From Paenibacillus taichungensis (GTDB lineage: Bacteria; Bacillota; Bacilli; Paenibacillales; Paenibacillaceae): DNA of 64,000 nucleotides. A program made the position numbers and the translations under genes. Every line of letters begins with the position of its first letter. The first letter of the stretch is position 1. Location: assembly GCF_003287275.1 (NCBI RefSeq), contig NZ_QEVW01000001.1, positions 1 through 64,000 of the forward strand, written 5' to 3'. Below the pieces are notes generated by a model. The model searched no databases and was not told where the DNA came from. It saw nothing but the letters and a program-made list of their open reading frames with translations. Shown here piece by piece: positions 26,071 through 34,972 of this stretch.

Positions 26071-26802
26071 TTAGTCCGCACTCTCCGCGAGTTCGGCAAT
26101 GCGCTGACTCGGGTCATTGGTAAACTCGCCACCATGGTAACAAAGCACCTTCTCCAGCTTTAGGCCAAGTAATCTTTTCAAGCTGCGCAGTGCTTCAGGC
26201 ATGTCCGGTGTTGCGGGTGGAGAAGGACCCACCAATTCATCATCGACCACACGCAATTCATCGGCAGCGAGCAGGAATTGTTGCTCCCGGAAGTACAGAC
26301 AGATATGTCCTGGGGTGTGTCCTGGTGTATGAATGACCTGGATGCCGCCTTGTAAAGGCAGCATGTCACCGTCCTCTAACACTTTGGAGATTTTGAACTC
26401 AGTCCGTTGTGAGATCAATTGTTCCGCCAGCTCCGCTATAGGTTCGGGCAGCAACGCTTTGCGTTCTGGTGTGAACTTGATCATGGGCTCTTTGCCTGTG
26501 ATATACGGAATTTCATCGCTATGCGCCCAGATTTCCACTTCCGCAATCGCATTCACCAGGGCACCAAGATTACCAATGTGGTCTATATCGGAATGGGTTA
26601 CAATAATGCGCTTGATATCAGATAACTGAACGCCTTCGTGCTCCAGTGCGGATTGAAGTTCGGCGAATTGCCCAATCATGCCTGTATCCACAAGCGTAAT
26701 ACCATCTTCATCGCGCAACATAACAGGGTAGATCGGGTTTTTACCCGCAGGTGTGACAATATGAAGATTTAGAACCGTAATTTCCATGTATTGATTGTTC
26801 AT
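26071..26802 (-). CDS. MBL-fold metallohydrolase
   Basis: A metallo-beta-lactamase-fold hydrolase of 243 aa. The first metal motif reads THSDIDHIGN, so the usual HxHxDH is HxDxDH here. Later ligands are the His in HTPGHTPGHICLY, Asp in LAADELR and His in CYHGGEF. Glyoxalase II, lactonases and many uncharacterised enzymes share the fold, so substrate is open. The frame extends to ATG 26859 without a ribosome site. The preferred ATG is 26802, where a perfect AAAGGAGGTG is brought near by a hairpin. Monocistronic. Confidence 0.88.
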   Translation of the reverse strand: MNNQYMEITVLNLHIVTPAGKNPIYPVMLRDEDGITLVDTGMIGQFAELQSALEHEGVQLSDIKRIIVTHSDIDHIGNLGALVNAIAEVEIWAHSDEIPYITGKEPMIKFTPERKALLPEPIAELAEQLISQRTEFKISKVLEDGDMLPLQGGIQVIHTPGHTPGHICLYFREQQFLLAADELRVVDDELVGPSPPATPDMPEALRSLKRLLGLKLEKVLCYHGGEFTNDPSQRIAELAESAD

Positions 26803-26837
26803 AGTTGTTTCCGGAGCGAATCCGGAGCACCTCCTTT
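26803..26837 (-). promoter_or_regulatory. Hairpin-bridged ribosome binding site of the MBL gene
   Basis: Read on the minus strand: AAAGGAGGTG (26828-26837), one base, a TCCGG / CCGGA stem-loop (26811-26827), then AACAACT and ATG 26802. Linear spacing is 25 bases, but eight once the hairpin is folded out. No in-frame start codon lies between. Confidence 0.55.
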
Positions 26838-26866
26838 GTTGTGAATGACCATGTATCATGCATTCG

Positions 26867-27412
26867 TCAGTTCTCTGGCTGATTATATTTCAAGTGTTTT
26901 CTATACTTCTTCACCGTATCCAGGATGGATTCAAACTCTTGCTTTACATCGTGATTTTCTCTAATGATGGAAGCAAAAGAAAAGTTGGAGTGAATAAGTT
27001 TATTTCTCAGTTGAAACACTTTGGCTATTTCTTCTTCAAATTTCACTTCTTCCGATTTCAGGGAAAGATGCTGATTTTTCAATTCAGCCTGAAGGATCTC
27101 GATATTGGATAATGAACGGTATGCAGGAGTTTTCATCAGCTGGATCGAATTAAATTTTTTTTGATACGTTTGCTGGTATAGTTGATTCAGCAGGTCTTCA
27201 ATAATCGTGCATAATTCAATCGTCCATGAACTATATTTTCGCTCTTTCCGTTTCTGGATAAGCTCACCAATCTCTTCATCGTTCCACAGGTTATCTTTTT
27301 CATACAGGGATGAGTCTGTCTTTTGCTGGAGATTTTGATCTTCCTGTTCGATTAGTGCAATCTCGAGTTTCGCTTCTTTTTTCAGTTTCTTGAAGTCTTC
27401 TTTGGTTAGCAT
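26867..27412 (-). CDS. Uncharacterised helical protein with HEPN-like RxxxxH motif
   Basis: A 181-aa, almost entirely helical and charged protein. I do not recognise its family. Near residue 150 it has FQLRNKLIHSNF, an Arg-Asn-x3-His arrangement typical of HEPN domains, where the Arg and His form an RNase site. Upstream helices (SWTIELCTIIEDLLNQLY) could be the first HEPN helix pair. It starts at ATG 27412 behind GGGAGG. It is flanked by the MBL gene on the same strand and a divergent SDR, with no antitoxin-like partner. HEPN proteins include toxins and defence nucleases, but non-enzymatic members exist. Confidence 0.6.
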   Translation of the reverse strand: MLTKEDFKKLKKEAKLEIALIEQEDQNLQQKTDSSLYEKDNLWNDEEIGELIQKRKERKYSSWTIELCTIIEDLLNQLYQQTYQKKFNSIQLMKTPAYRSLSNIEILQAELKNQHLSLKSEEVKFEEEIAKVFQLRNKLIHSNFSFASIIRENHDVKQEFESILDTVKKYRKHLKYNQPEN

Positions 27413-27542
27413 ACGTATCCTCCCTATAAGACCAATATGTGTTCTTTCAATTATCTCATATTGACGTCAGCAGTGCTTTAAAAAACAAGAGGATGACTGT
27501 TCTAAAATATGAAGAACCTCTGGTTCAGAAGGGAAATAACTG

Positions 27543-28406
27543 ATGTCGACAAAGACAGCCATTGTTACGGGAGCCAACTCAGGTATGGGTTTGGCAACCA
27601 CCATCGAACTTGCAAGGCAAGGGTATCACGTGATTATGGCATGCCGCAGCGAGAAGCGCGGACAGCAGGCACTGCAGGAGGCGCTGCGTCAGTCCGGCTC
27701 TACTGCGATTGAACTGATGCTGTGTGACCTGGGGTCACTGGAAAGCATCCGTCATTTTGCCCAATCCTTCCGTGAGCGTTACGATACACTTGACGTTCTC
27801 GTTAATAATGCGGGTGTCGTCTTGTTGAAGCGCCAGGAAACCTCCGACGGTTTCGAGCAAGCCATCGGTATTAACCATCTTGGACATTTTCTGCTTACCT
27901 TACTCCTGATCGAACCTTTGAAGTCTGCGAAGCAGGGGCGTATTGTGAATGTTTCGTCTGGTGCCTACAAAGCCGGGAAAATCCATTTCGAGGATCCCCA
28001 TCTGCACAAAGGTTACAATCCAATCAAAAGTTACGCTCAATCCAAGCTGGCAAACGTGTTGTTCACCCGTGTTCTGGCCCGCAAATTGGCGGAAACCCGA
28101 ATCACGGTTAACTGCCTCCATCCCGGTGCGGTGGGGACAAGTATTGGCGTGGACCGCAATACCGGTTTTGGCACACGAATTATGGCTTTGGTGGGCAAAC
28201 TACCGTTTTTCCTTTCACCGGAAGAAGGAGCACAAACGGCCATCTATCTTGCTACAAGTCCTGAAGTCGCCGGGGTAACCGGGCGTTACTTCTATCAACA
28301 AAAGGACCAGGAATTGAAAGCCCATGCGCTGGATGCGGCAGATGCTGAGCGTTTCTGGACATGGAGTGAAGAGCAAGTTGGACTTAGACCCGAAGAGAAA
28401 TTGTAA
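27543..28406 (+). CDS. SDR-family NAD(P)-dependent oxidoreductase
   Basis: A classical short-chain dehydrogenase, 287 aa, resembling retinol-dehydrogenase/WWOX-type SDRs. The nucleotide-binding motif is TGANSGMG (residues 9-16), followed by NNAGVV, the catalytic Ser in VNVSSGAY and the catalytic YAQSK (Tyr-x3-Lys) near residue 163. The Arg after the motif (ACRSEKRG) favours NADP. Monocistronic. Substrate cannot be assigned. Confidence 0.9.
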   Translation: MSTKTAIVTGANSGMGLATTIELARQGYHVIMACRSEKRGQQALQEALRQSGSTAIELMLCDLGSLESIRHFAQSFRERYDTLDVLVNNAGVVLLKRQETSDGFEQAIGINHLGHFLLTLLLIEPLKSAKQGRIVNVSSGAYKAGKIHFEDPHLHKGYNPIKSYAQSKLANVLFTRVLARKLAETRITVNCLHPGAVGTSIGVDRNTGFGTRIMALVGKLPFFLSPEEGAQTAIYLATSPEVAGVTGRYFYQQKDQELKAHALDAADAERFWTWSEEQVGLRPEEKL

Positions 28407-28456
28407 TTACTGATTGTTCGAAGTGGAAGAGGCGGCTTACTTGTTTCCACATAATT

Positions 28457-28497
28457 AGAGGCAGCCGTTTTCCATACTAACGGGCCGCCTCTAAAGT
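28457..28497. terminator. Terminator between SDR and thrS
   Basis: AGAGGCAGCC (28457-28466) pairs with GGGCCGCCTCT to 28492. A second AGAGGCGGC at about 28427-28435 could pair with the same right arm, giving a larger alternative hairpin. Confidence 0.6.
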
Positions 28498-28526
28498 TAA
28501 GTTTCAGCCGATTCCTGATTGAGTGC

Positions 28527-30503
28527 TTAAGCTTTGGCCTTCACAGCTTGCTGAATCAGCTCAATGAATGCTTCAATGCGCTGAATGCCTTGATCACCCT
28601 GACCGTATGCACGGACAGAGGCGGATGAGGCATTTTTCTCATTTTCCCCAAGTACGAGCGAGTAAGGGACTTTTTCCATCTGAGCTTCACGGATTTTGTA
28701 GCCGAGCTTCTCACTGCGCAAGTCTGTTTCTACCCGAATACCAGCAGCCCGCAGCTGGCTCTGAACTTGAAGCGCATAATCTGCGTAATGATCTGACACT
28801 GGCAGCAGCTTCACTTGCACAGGTGCGAGCCAGAGAGGAAATGCACCTGCATAATGTTCAGTCAAGATGCCGATGAAACGATCGATTGAACCATAGATGG
28901 CACGGTGGATCACGACAGGCCGGTGTTTCAGGCTATCTTCGCCAATATAAGTGAGATCGAATTTCTCGGGCATTTGGAAATCGAGCTGAATTGTTCCACA
29001 CTGCCAGCTGCGCTTTAGTGCATCGAGAATGTGGAAGTCAATTTTCGGACCGTAAAAGGCACCATCACCCTCGTTAATGCGGTATTTCACACCGCGCCGA
29101 TCAAGTACATTTTGCAATGCTCTTTCTGCTTGATCCCATAGCTCTTCCGATCCCATGGAATCGTCCGGGCGAGTGGACAACTCAATGTTGTACTCGAAAC
29201 CAAAGATGTCGTACATGCGACCGATCAATGAAATCGCCTGATTGATCTCTTCCTCGATCTGTTCTGGCATCACATAGAGATGGGCATCATCCTGACAGAA
29301 AGTCCGCACCCGCATCATGCCGTTCAGAGCGCCTGAGAATTCATGGCGGTGGACCTGACCGAATTCCATCATACGAATCGGCAGCTCACGATAGGAATGG
29401 AGTGTATTTTTGAAAATCAGCATGTGTCCGGGACAGTTCATTGGTTTCAGGGCAAAAGTCGCATCGTCCACTTCCGAGAAATACATATTGTCTTTGTAAT
29501 GCTCCCAGTGACCCGACTGCTCCCACAGACGGTTGTTCATCATGAGGGGAGTGCGAACTTCCTGATAGCCTTCCTGTAGTTGCAATTCACGGGAGAATTG
29601 CTCCAGTTCTGTGCGGACAGTCATGCCTTTGGGCAGATAGAACGGCATACCTGGTGCTTCTTCCGAGAACATGAAAAGTTCAAGCTCCCTACCCAGTTTG
29701 CGGTGATCCCTTTTCTTCGCTTCTTCCAGCATGTGCAGATGTTCTTCCAATTGGGCTTTGCTCGGGAAAGCAGTGCCGTAAATGCGTTGCAGCATTTTAT
29801 TATCCGAGTTGCCGCGCCAGTATGCACCAGCCACATTCAGCAGTTTGAATGCCTTGATCCGACCAGTGGACGGAAGATGAGGGCCGCGACAGAGATCGAA
29901 AAACTCCCCTTGGTCATAGATCGAGAGCTCAGCGTCCTCCGGTAAATCCTGAATGAGTTCAAGCTTATACGGGTCCTGAATCTCTCCAAAGATACGAAGT
30001 GCTTCTTTCCGGCTAACTACCCGGCGGCTAATTTTCTCATTTTCTTTTATGATTTTGTTCATTTCTTGCTCAATGGCAGCCAAATCACTGATCGATAGAG
30101 CATGCTCCAGATCGACATCGTAATAGAATCCATCTTCAATGACAGGTCCTATGCCCAGCTTTACTTGTTCCGCACCGTAGATGCGTTTGAGAGCCTGCGC
30201 AAGTACATGAGCAGTGCTGTGTCGGTAACGATACAGACCTTCTGGGCTGTCCAAAGTAACGATGACGAGTTCGCAATCCTTCTCAAGAACCCAGTCAAGA
30301 TCGACATTCTTACCATTTACGATTCCGCCGATGGCTTGTTTGCCCAGACTTGTGCTGATGGATGATGCGACCGCTCCTACAGTGATGCCTGCCTCGTAAG
30401 AACGTACAGCTCCGCCTTGTAAGCGAATTTCAATCGGATGTTGGGGCTGTTGTTGGTTATTCAATGGGTTGCTGGATTGGCTGTTATTATTCGGATTACT
30501 CAT
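28527..30503 (-). CDS. thrS: Threonyl-tRNA synthetase
   Basis: Class II aminoacyl-tRNA synthetase charging tRNA-Thr, 658 aa. Domains in order: TGS (about residues 20-80), the HD-type editing domain with HSTAHVLAQALKRIYG and the later CRGPH, the catalytic core with MNCPGHMLIF (zinc Cys), RVRTFCQDDAH and FYGPKIDFH, and the anticodon-binding domain (VQVKLLPVSDHYADYA). GGAGAG sets the start at MSNPNNN; an upstream in-frame ATG at 30539 is rejected. A glutamine/asparagine-rich stretch of about 20 residues before the TGS domain is additional to the family. Controlled by the T-box upstream. Confidence 0.96.
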   Translation of the reverse strand: MSNPNNNSQSSNPLNNQQQPQHPIEIRLQGGAVRSYEAGITVGAVASSISTSLGKQAIGGIVNGKNVDLDWVLEKDCELVIVTLDSPEGLYRYRHSTAHVLAQALKRIYGAEQVKLGIGPVIEDGFYYDVDLEHALSISDLAAIEQEMNKIIKENEKISRRVVSRKEALRIFGEIQDPYKLELIQDLPEDAELSIYDQGEFFDLCRGPHLPSTGRIKAFKLLNVAGAYWRGNSDNKMLQRIYGTAFPSKAQLEEHLHMLEEAKKRDHRKLGRELELFMFSEEAPGMPFYLPKGMTVRTELEQFSRELQLQEGYQEVRTPLMMNNRLWEQSGHWEHYKDNMYFSEVDDATFALKPMNCPGHMLIFKNTLHSYRELPIRMMEFGQVHRHEFSGALNGMMRVRTFCQDDAHLYVMPEQIEEEINQAISLIGRMYDIFGFEYNIELSTRPDDSMGSEELWDQAERALQNVLDRRGVKYRINEGDGAFYGPKIDFHILDALKRSWQCGTIQLDFQMPEKFDLTYIGEDSLKHRPVVIHRAIYGSIDRFIGILTEHYAGAFPLWLAPVQVKLLPVSDHYADYALQVQSQLRAAGIRVETDLRSEKLGYKIREAQMEKVPYSLVLGENEKNASSASVRAYGQGDQGIQRIEAFIELIQQAVKAKA

Positions 30504-30543
30504 GTGAACCACTCTCCAATACTCAAATTTGAAGCGCAAAAAA

Positions 30544-30850
30544 CACCCGTCCCGGAAAAGGGACGAGTGCGCTCAGCTCGTGGTTCCACCCTAATTTGGT
30601 TATGAATGCTCCTGAACACGACCAGCCGCCGCAAGCAAGAACATCATAACCCTCATTGGAATCCGTTATCGGGGATCAGGCGGTGAACTCTACTGACAGC
30701 TTGGTCCGAAACAGGAATAAAGCTGGGTTCGAGCTCACGGCTGCAGAGGGGTAATTCCGGTCCGTTCGCTGAAGAAGGTTTCACCAATCCCCTCTCTCTC
30801 TGGGCAGCACGCAAACGGAATCTTGTCTCTGGTCATCGCCAAATATGCAA
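30544..30850 (-). promoter_or_regulatory. T-box riboswitch of thrS
   Basis: The T-box sequence AGGGTGGAACCACG is at 30579-30592 (minus strand). Its TGGA bulge would pair with the tRNA acceptor end. The terminator CACTCGTCCC / GGGACGGGTG (30544-30569) with TTTTTT follows. The upstream part forms stem I with a candidate ACC (Thr) specifier in GGAATTACCCC. Uncharged tRNA-Thr should favour the antiterminator. Confidence 0.92.
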
Positions 30851-30927
30851 AATCGATATCAAATGAATTGATCTGAATATCGTTGAAGTCCATATCAATA
30901 TATTGGAACAGGTGTTATTGAGTGTCG

Positions 30928-30956
30928 ATTATATAGATTGAAAATGAAAAGGTCAA
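30928..30956 (-). promoter_or_regulatory. Promoter of thrS
   Basis: On the minus strand TTGACC (30951-30956), a 17-base spacer and TATAAT (30928-30933). Transcription would begin near 30921 and run about 420 bases through the T-box leader. Confidence 0.82.
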
Positions 30957-30968
30957 GCGGAATGTTTT

Positions 30969-32729
30969 TTACCCATGTTCTGATTGGCCATCCCATATTA
31001 ATCGAATGACAGTACCCTCACCAGAAGCTGATTGGACTTCAATACGGCCTTTCATCGCTTCAATTAAGCCTTTTGTTACCGCCATACCAAGGCCTGATCC
31101 GACATCGGACGTGCCTGTATCCGTTCCGCGGTAATATCGTTCAAACAGCCTCCAGACCAGTTCCGGATCCATTCCTTGACCGTCATCGGCAAATTGAACA
31201 CTGAACTCACCTGCCTGCTTACCCGGATGCACACTAACGGTCAGAATCGACTCCGCTGGATTATGAAGAAGGGCGTTAGCGGTCAGATTATCCACAATAC
31301 GTTCAAACGAAGGAATATGCACATGGCCGTATACCGGAATTTTTGCAGGTCGGAACACAATACGCCCCTCGCCATATAACGGGTTGCGTTCTGCACGCTG
31401 GACGAGATCATGCAGCAGCGTATTTACGTCAGTTTCTTCAACAGGTGGCTGGTATCCACCGCTTCGCAATCGGTACGTCATGGCAAGGTCGTTTACAAGT
31501 CGGTCCATATACATGGATTTGTCCAGCATAATGCCTGCGAATTCTCTCACTTCTTCCGCGGACCAGCTATATTTATGTGCTTCAAGCATATGGGCGTATC
31601 CCTGGATGGAGGATAGCGGAGTCTTGAGATCATGCGTTATTCCGGCAATCCATTCCTCGCGCAGAGATTCGGTCTGTTTACGGAGCTCTTCGTCTTGTTT
31701 CAGTGTTGCAGATAATGCCTGCATGGAGCGAAGCACTTCGGCATATACGCGGTATTTCCGCTTCCATTTGCCATTTCGTCGCTGGCTGCGAGGTACGCCG
31801 CCGATGCCTTTGGGTTCTTCATAATGTCCCTGTTCCAGTCGTTGGAGCCATTGGAGCATATGCAGCATGGGAGAACCGAAACGATTGGCGTACCATAGCG
31901 CCAACAGAATAAGTAAAATGACAACGGAAAGGAGCAGTACGATGACCACTGGAGTCAAAATGAAGTTATAGGGATTTTCATCCCCTGTAGCAGTTGGATC
32001 GACAGGTATGCTGAGCATCCAGGTTGTGCCATTCTGTTCATCGTAAAAGGTTGCGATCGATATTCCATATCGATTGGGATAACGAATACGCAAAGCCAGT
32101 TCCTGTATATTATAACTGCTAGGGACACCCATGGCAGGTTTATTGTAGGAAGCCAGCTCTTGGCCATATTCGTTCAGAATTTGCAGGTAGGCACCTCTGG
32201 AACGTATGACATCTTCTTGTTTGGGCTGCAGCATCAGCTCTCCATTGGTATAATGACTATCCACACGGGCTTGATCGAGTAAGGAATTGGCCTGATTGCG
32301 TTCCCCGTACAGCAAGGTGAACATCTCGCCGTTTTTCTCCCGGATCAGCATGACGATCTGGTATGGAAACGGCTTTTTAGCTTCCCAGTATGCGATCAAC
32401 TCTCCAGGCTTGTATTGCTTCGGAACGTCATCCGGTGTATCAAAATCATCAATGACGTAGCCTTTTTCGTCCACAACCTGAAGCCATCCCTGATTTTTCT
32501 CGACCTGCTTCAGCAGCCTGGGATCATAGCGGACCCTCCCATCGGGCATTATTTCTGCAGTATTAATCAGTTGGTCAAGACCACTGGTAGCGAAGTCATC
32601 CACCAGGCTTACTTCATTCACCTTTTGAACGACCCAATAGGTCGCTGCAGAACCCATCAGGATGATAAGAACGACTGCTCCAGCAAGCATACCGATAAAA
32701 CGGGTCATTAACCTGCGACGAATACTCAT
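30969..32729 (-). CDS. Sensor histidine kinase
   Basis: A membrane sensor kinase of 586 aa. TM1 is at about residues 12-34, followed by an extracellular region of about 215 residues that looks like two related halves (WLQVVDEKGYVIDDFDTP and YLQILNEYGQELASYNKP). TM2 is at about 255-280. The DHp H-box is GITHDLKTPLSS and the ATPase domain has DNLTANALLHN, DDGQGM and GSGLGMAV. All catalytic motifs are intact. The ATG lies within the stop of the response regulator gene (ATGA). The pair is divergent from an M23 peptidase lipoprotein, hinting at envelope sensing. Confidence 0.93.
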   Translation of the reverse strand: MSIRRRLMTRFIGMLAGAVVLIILMGSAATYWVVQKVNEVSLVDDFATSGLDQLINTAEIMPDGRVRYDPRLLKQVEKNQGWLQVVDEKGYVIDDFDTPDDVPKQYKPGELIAYWEAKKPFPYQIVMLIREKNGEMFTLLYGERNQANSLLDQARVDSHYTNGELMLQPKQEDVIRSRGAYLQILNEYGQELASYNKPAMGVPSSYNIQELALRIRYPNRYGISIATFYDEQNGTTWMLSIPVDPTATGDENPYNFILTPVVIVLLLSVVILLILLALWYANRFGSPMLHMLQWLQRLEQGHYEEPKGIGGVPRSQRRNGKWKRKYRVYAEVLRSMQALSATLKQDEELRKQTESLREEWIAGITHDLKTPLSSIQGYAHMLEAHKYSWSAEEVREFAGIMLDKSMYMDRLVNDLAMTYRLRSGGYQPPVEETDVNTLLHDLVQRAERNPLYGEGRIVFRPAKIPVYGHVHIPSFERIVDNLTANALLHNPAESILTVSVHPGKQAGEFSVQFADDGQGMDPELVWRLFERYYRGTDTGTSDVGSGLGMAVTKGLIEAMKGRIEVQSASGEGTVIRLIWDGQSEHG

Positions 32730-33493
32730 GCGCGTAACACTTGGTTAGGCTGTATGAGTTTGTATCCCAGTCCCCGGACGTTGACGAGAAACACAGGGTT
32801 AGAGGGATCAGCTTCAATCCGCTCACGAATACGATGAATATGAACCATAACGGTGTTGTCATCGCTGATGGCTTCCGAACCCCATACACGCTCATACAAT
32901 TCCGATTTGGTGAAAATGCGATTGGGATGCTTGCAGAAAAAGAGCAGCAGCTGGTAGACAAGAGCGGGACAGGTTACAGACTGTCCTTCAACCTGAAGTT
33001 CACCGGCTTGTTCAAATACTTGAAAACGACCAAAATCATAAACCCCTTCCTGCACGACAGAAGATGACGAAGTTGCGTCAGAGGAGAGTGTAGTCTCCAT
33101 TGTACCTGTCACTATTTTGGTAGGTAAATAACGTTTCAGCAGCGATTTGATCCGAGCGACTACTTCCAGTGGGTTAAAGGGTTTAACGACATAATCATCG
33201 CCGCCAACGGCGAATCCGGTTAACTTGTCATAATCCGTTGTTTTGGCAGTTAGAAAAAGAATTGGTGCATCGGTCACTTGCCGCAGAAAGGGACAGATTT
33301 CCAGTCCGCTTTTGCCAGGCAGCATGATGTCCAGCACGATGCAATGATAGGTTTTATTTTCGCAGGCGGTAATCGCCTCTTCTCCGGTGGTAACGGTGTC
33401 GATGTCTACGAATTGTTCTTTGAGCAAGACGGTTTTGAGCATATGTAAAATGGCTTGTTCATCATCAACTAGCAGTATGGAGACGTGATCCAT
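32726..33493 (-). CDS. OmpR-family response regulator
   Basis: A receiver plus winged-helix regulator of 255 aa. The receiver has the acidic pair in LLVDDEQ, phospho-acceptor Asp in IVLDIMLPGKSG, Thr in LFLTAK and Lys in VVKPFNP. The C-terminal domain carries SDDNTVMVHIHRIRERIE, its recognition helix. A Ser/Thr-rich linker of about 40 residues between domains is longer than usual. AGGAGG at 33505-33510 supports ATG 33493 over the upstream codon at 33541. A TCTTAA direct repeat lies upstream and could be its own binding site. Confidence 0.93.
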   Translation of the reverse strand: MDHVSILLVDDEQAILHMLKTVLLKEQFVDIDTVTTGEEAITACENKTYHCIVLDIMLPGKSGLEICPFLRQVTDAPILFLTAKTTDYDKLTGFAVGGDDYVVKPFNPLEVVARIKSLLKRYLPTKIVTGTMETTLSSDATSSSSVVQEGVYDFGRFQVFEQAGELQVEGQSVTCPALVYQLLLFFCKHPNRIFTKSELYERVWGSEAISDDNTVMVHIHRIRERIEADPSNPVFLVNVRGLGYKLIQPNQVLRA

Positions 33494-33574
33494 GATGTGA
33501 AATGACCTCCTAGAGCTTCCTGTTTGTTTATTGCTAATCATACCATCCGAGAGGGCTATGTAGTGTGCGAGCTA

Positions 33575-33591
33575 TCTTAACGGAATCTTAA
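33575..33591. promoter_or_regulatory. TCTTAA direct repeat, candidate response-regulator site
   Basis: TCTTAA at 33575-33580 and at 33586-33591, an 11-base period typical of OmpR-family operators. It lies between the response regulator and the divergent M23 gene. Confidence 0.45.
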
Positions 33592-33711
33592 TTATGAAGC
33601 CATAGAAGACTCCACAGTTTAACTACATGTAAGGATGGGTTAGACGAAGGATAAGATTCATTCTGTACACTTAACTGGAAAGTATAACGAACACCAGAAG
33701 GGATGTTGAGA

Positions 33712-34872
33712 ATGAGGTGGAAAATGAACAGGCTGCATGAGAGTAGTAAAATAAAGGAGTGGCACTCGAATTACGAAGGGGATCAGCTGGAATCCGAATA
33801 CGCGACACATGAGAAATTACAGAGCAAAAAGAGCTGGAAGTTGCTTACCATTGCCCTTGGAGCCTGCGTGATGTTGTCAGCCTGCGGTAACAGTAACTCG
33901 ATTACATCCGAACAGGCGGAGCGGCAGTCCAAGGAACAGACGACAAATGCCAATGAAGCGAGTGAAAGTACCCATCAGGAAGAGAATTCAGGTACAGAGG
34001 TGAGTGCTATCATTACACCCGACAATTTCATCGATACGTTAATGAACGGTTCCAAGGAGGCAATTTACAGTCAGATGAGTCCCGAGTTGAAGGAAGCGCT
34101 AACGCTTGAACAGTTTAAAACGTCTGCGGATCAATTCCTTGAGGGAGTAACTTCCTTTGATCTGGTTGTAGATGCCAAAGTGAACCATTTAACTGAGTTC
34201 GCCTGGAAGGATCAAACAGGGACCAAAGGGATTCAAGCCTATTTTACCGGAGCCAATCAGATTGAAGGTCTGTTGATCCAACCACTGGAACCCCATGAAG
34301 ATACGGATCAAAAGTTCACCAATACCGAATTTCAATTCCCTATGAAGGGTGAATGGTATGTGTTCTGGGGAGGCAATGATGTGATGTCGAACTATCATTA
34401 TGAACATGAAACACAGCGCTATGCGCTAGATATCATTCGGACCAAAGAAGCTTTCAGTTACAACGGAGATCCGAAGGTGAACGAAAACTACTACGCTTTT
34501 GGTGAGCCGCTCTATGCAGCTGCGGACGGAACCGTAGTCGATATCAAGAATGATATTCGAGACAACACACCAGGGGTTATGAATCCGGAAGAACCTGCGG
34601 GTAACAATGTGGTCATTGACCATGGAAACGGAGAATACAGCATCACCGCGCACATCAAGGAAGGCAGTGTAGCGGTCAAAAAAGGAGATAAAGTCAAGCA
34701 GGGAGACCTTATTGGAGAGCTGGGTAACTCAGGGAATTCCAGTGAAGCCCATCTGCATTTTCAGGTATCGGATGGCCCGGATCTATTCACTTCCCGTTCT
34801 GTTAACATTCGTTGGGCAGATCAGAGCCAGCAGATGACTCGGGGTAATACAATTCAAGGATTGCCTGAGTAA
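33712..34872 (+). CDS. M23-family metallopeptidase, predicted lipoprotein with DUF3887-like domain
   Basis: An exported or membrane-anchored peptidoglycan-peptidase-like protein, 386 aa from ATG 33712; ATGs at 33703 and 33724 are alternatives. About 45 hydrophilic residues precede a hydrophobic segment ending in the lipobox MLSACG, an unusually long N-region for a lipoprotein. A DUF3887-like domain follows (about residues 100-200, NFIDTLMNGSKEAIYSQMS). The M23 domain has the first His-Asp pair in HETQRYALD and HLHFQV. It lies divergent from the two-component system above and may be its target. Likely acts on the cell wall, or as a LytM-type regulator. Confidence 0.85.
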   Translation: MRWKMNRLHESSKIKEWHSNYEGDQLESEYATHEKLQSKKSWKLLTIALGACVMLSACGNSNSITSEQAERQSKEQTTNANEASESTHQEENSGTEVSAIITPDNFIDTLMNGSKEAIYSQMSPELKEALTLEQFKTSADQFLEGVTSFDLVVDAKVNHLTEFAWKDQTGTKGIQAYFTGANQIEGLLIQPLEPHEDTDQKFTNTEFQFPMKGEWYVFWGGNDVMSNYHYEHETQRYALDIIRTKEAFSYNGDPKVNENYYAFGEPLYAAADGTVVDIKNDIRDNTPGVMNPEEPAGNNVVIDHGNGEYSITAHIKEGSVAVKKGDKVKQGDLIGELGNSGNSSEAHLHFQVSDGPDLFTSRSVNIRWADQSQQMTRGNTIQGLPE

Positions 34873-34972
34873 GTGTGGAGTTGACCCGAATGTTGGGGGA
34901 TGACGTCGACTTCCTTCCTCCGTTATAATACCGTCATACGATAGAATTGATCTGGATGATGGAGGAGTAGAC

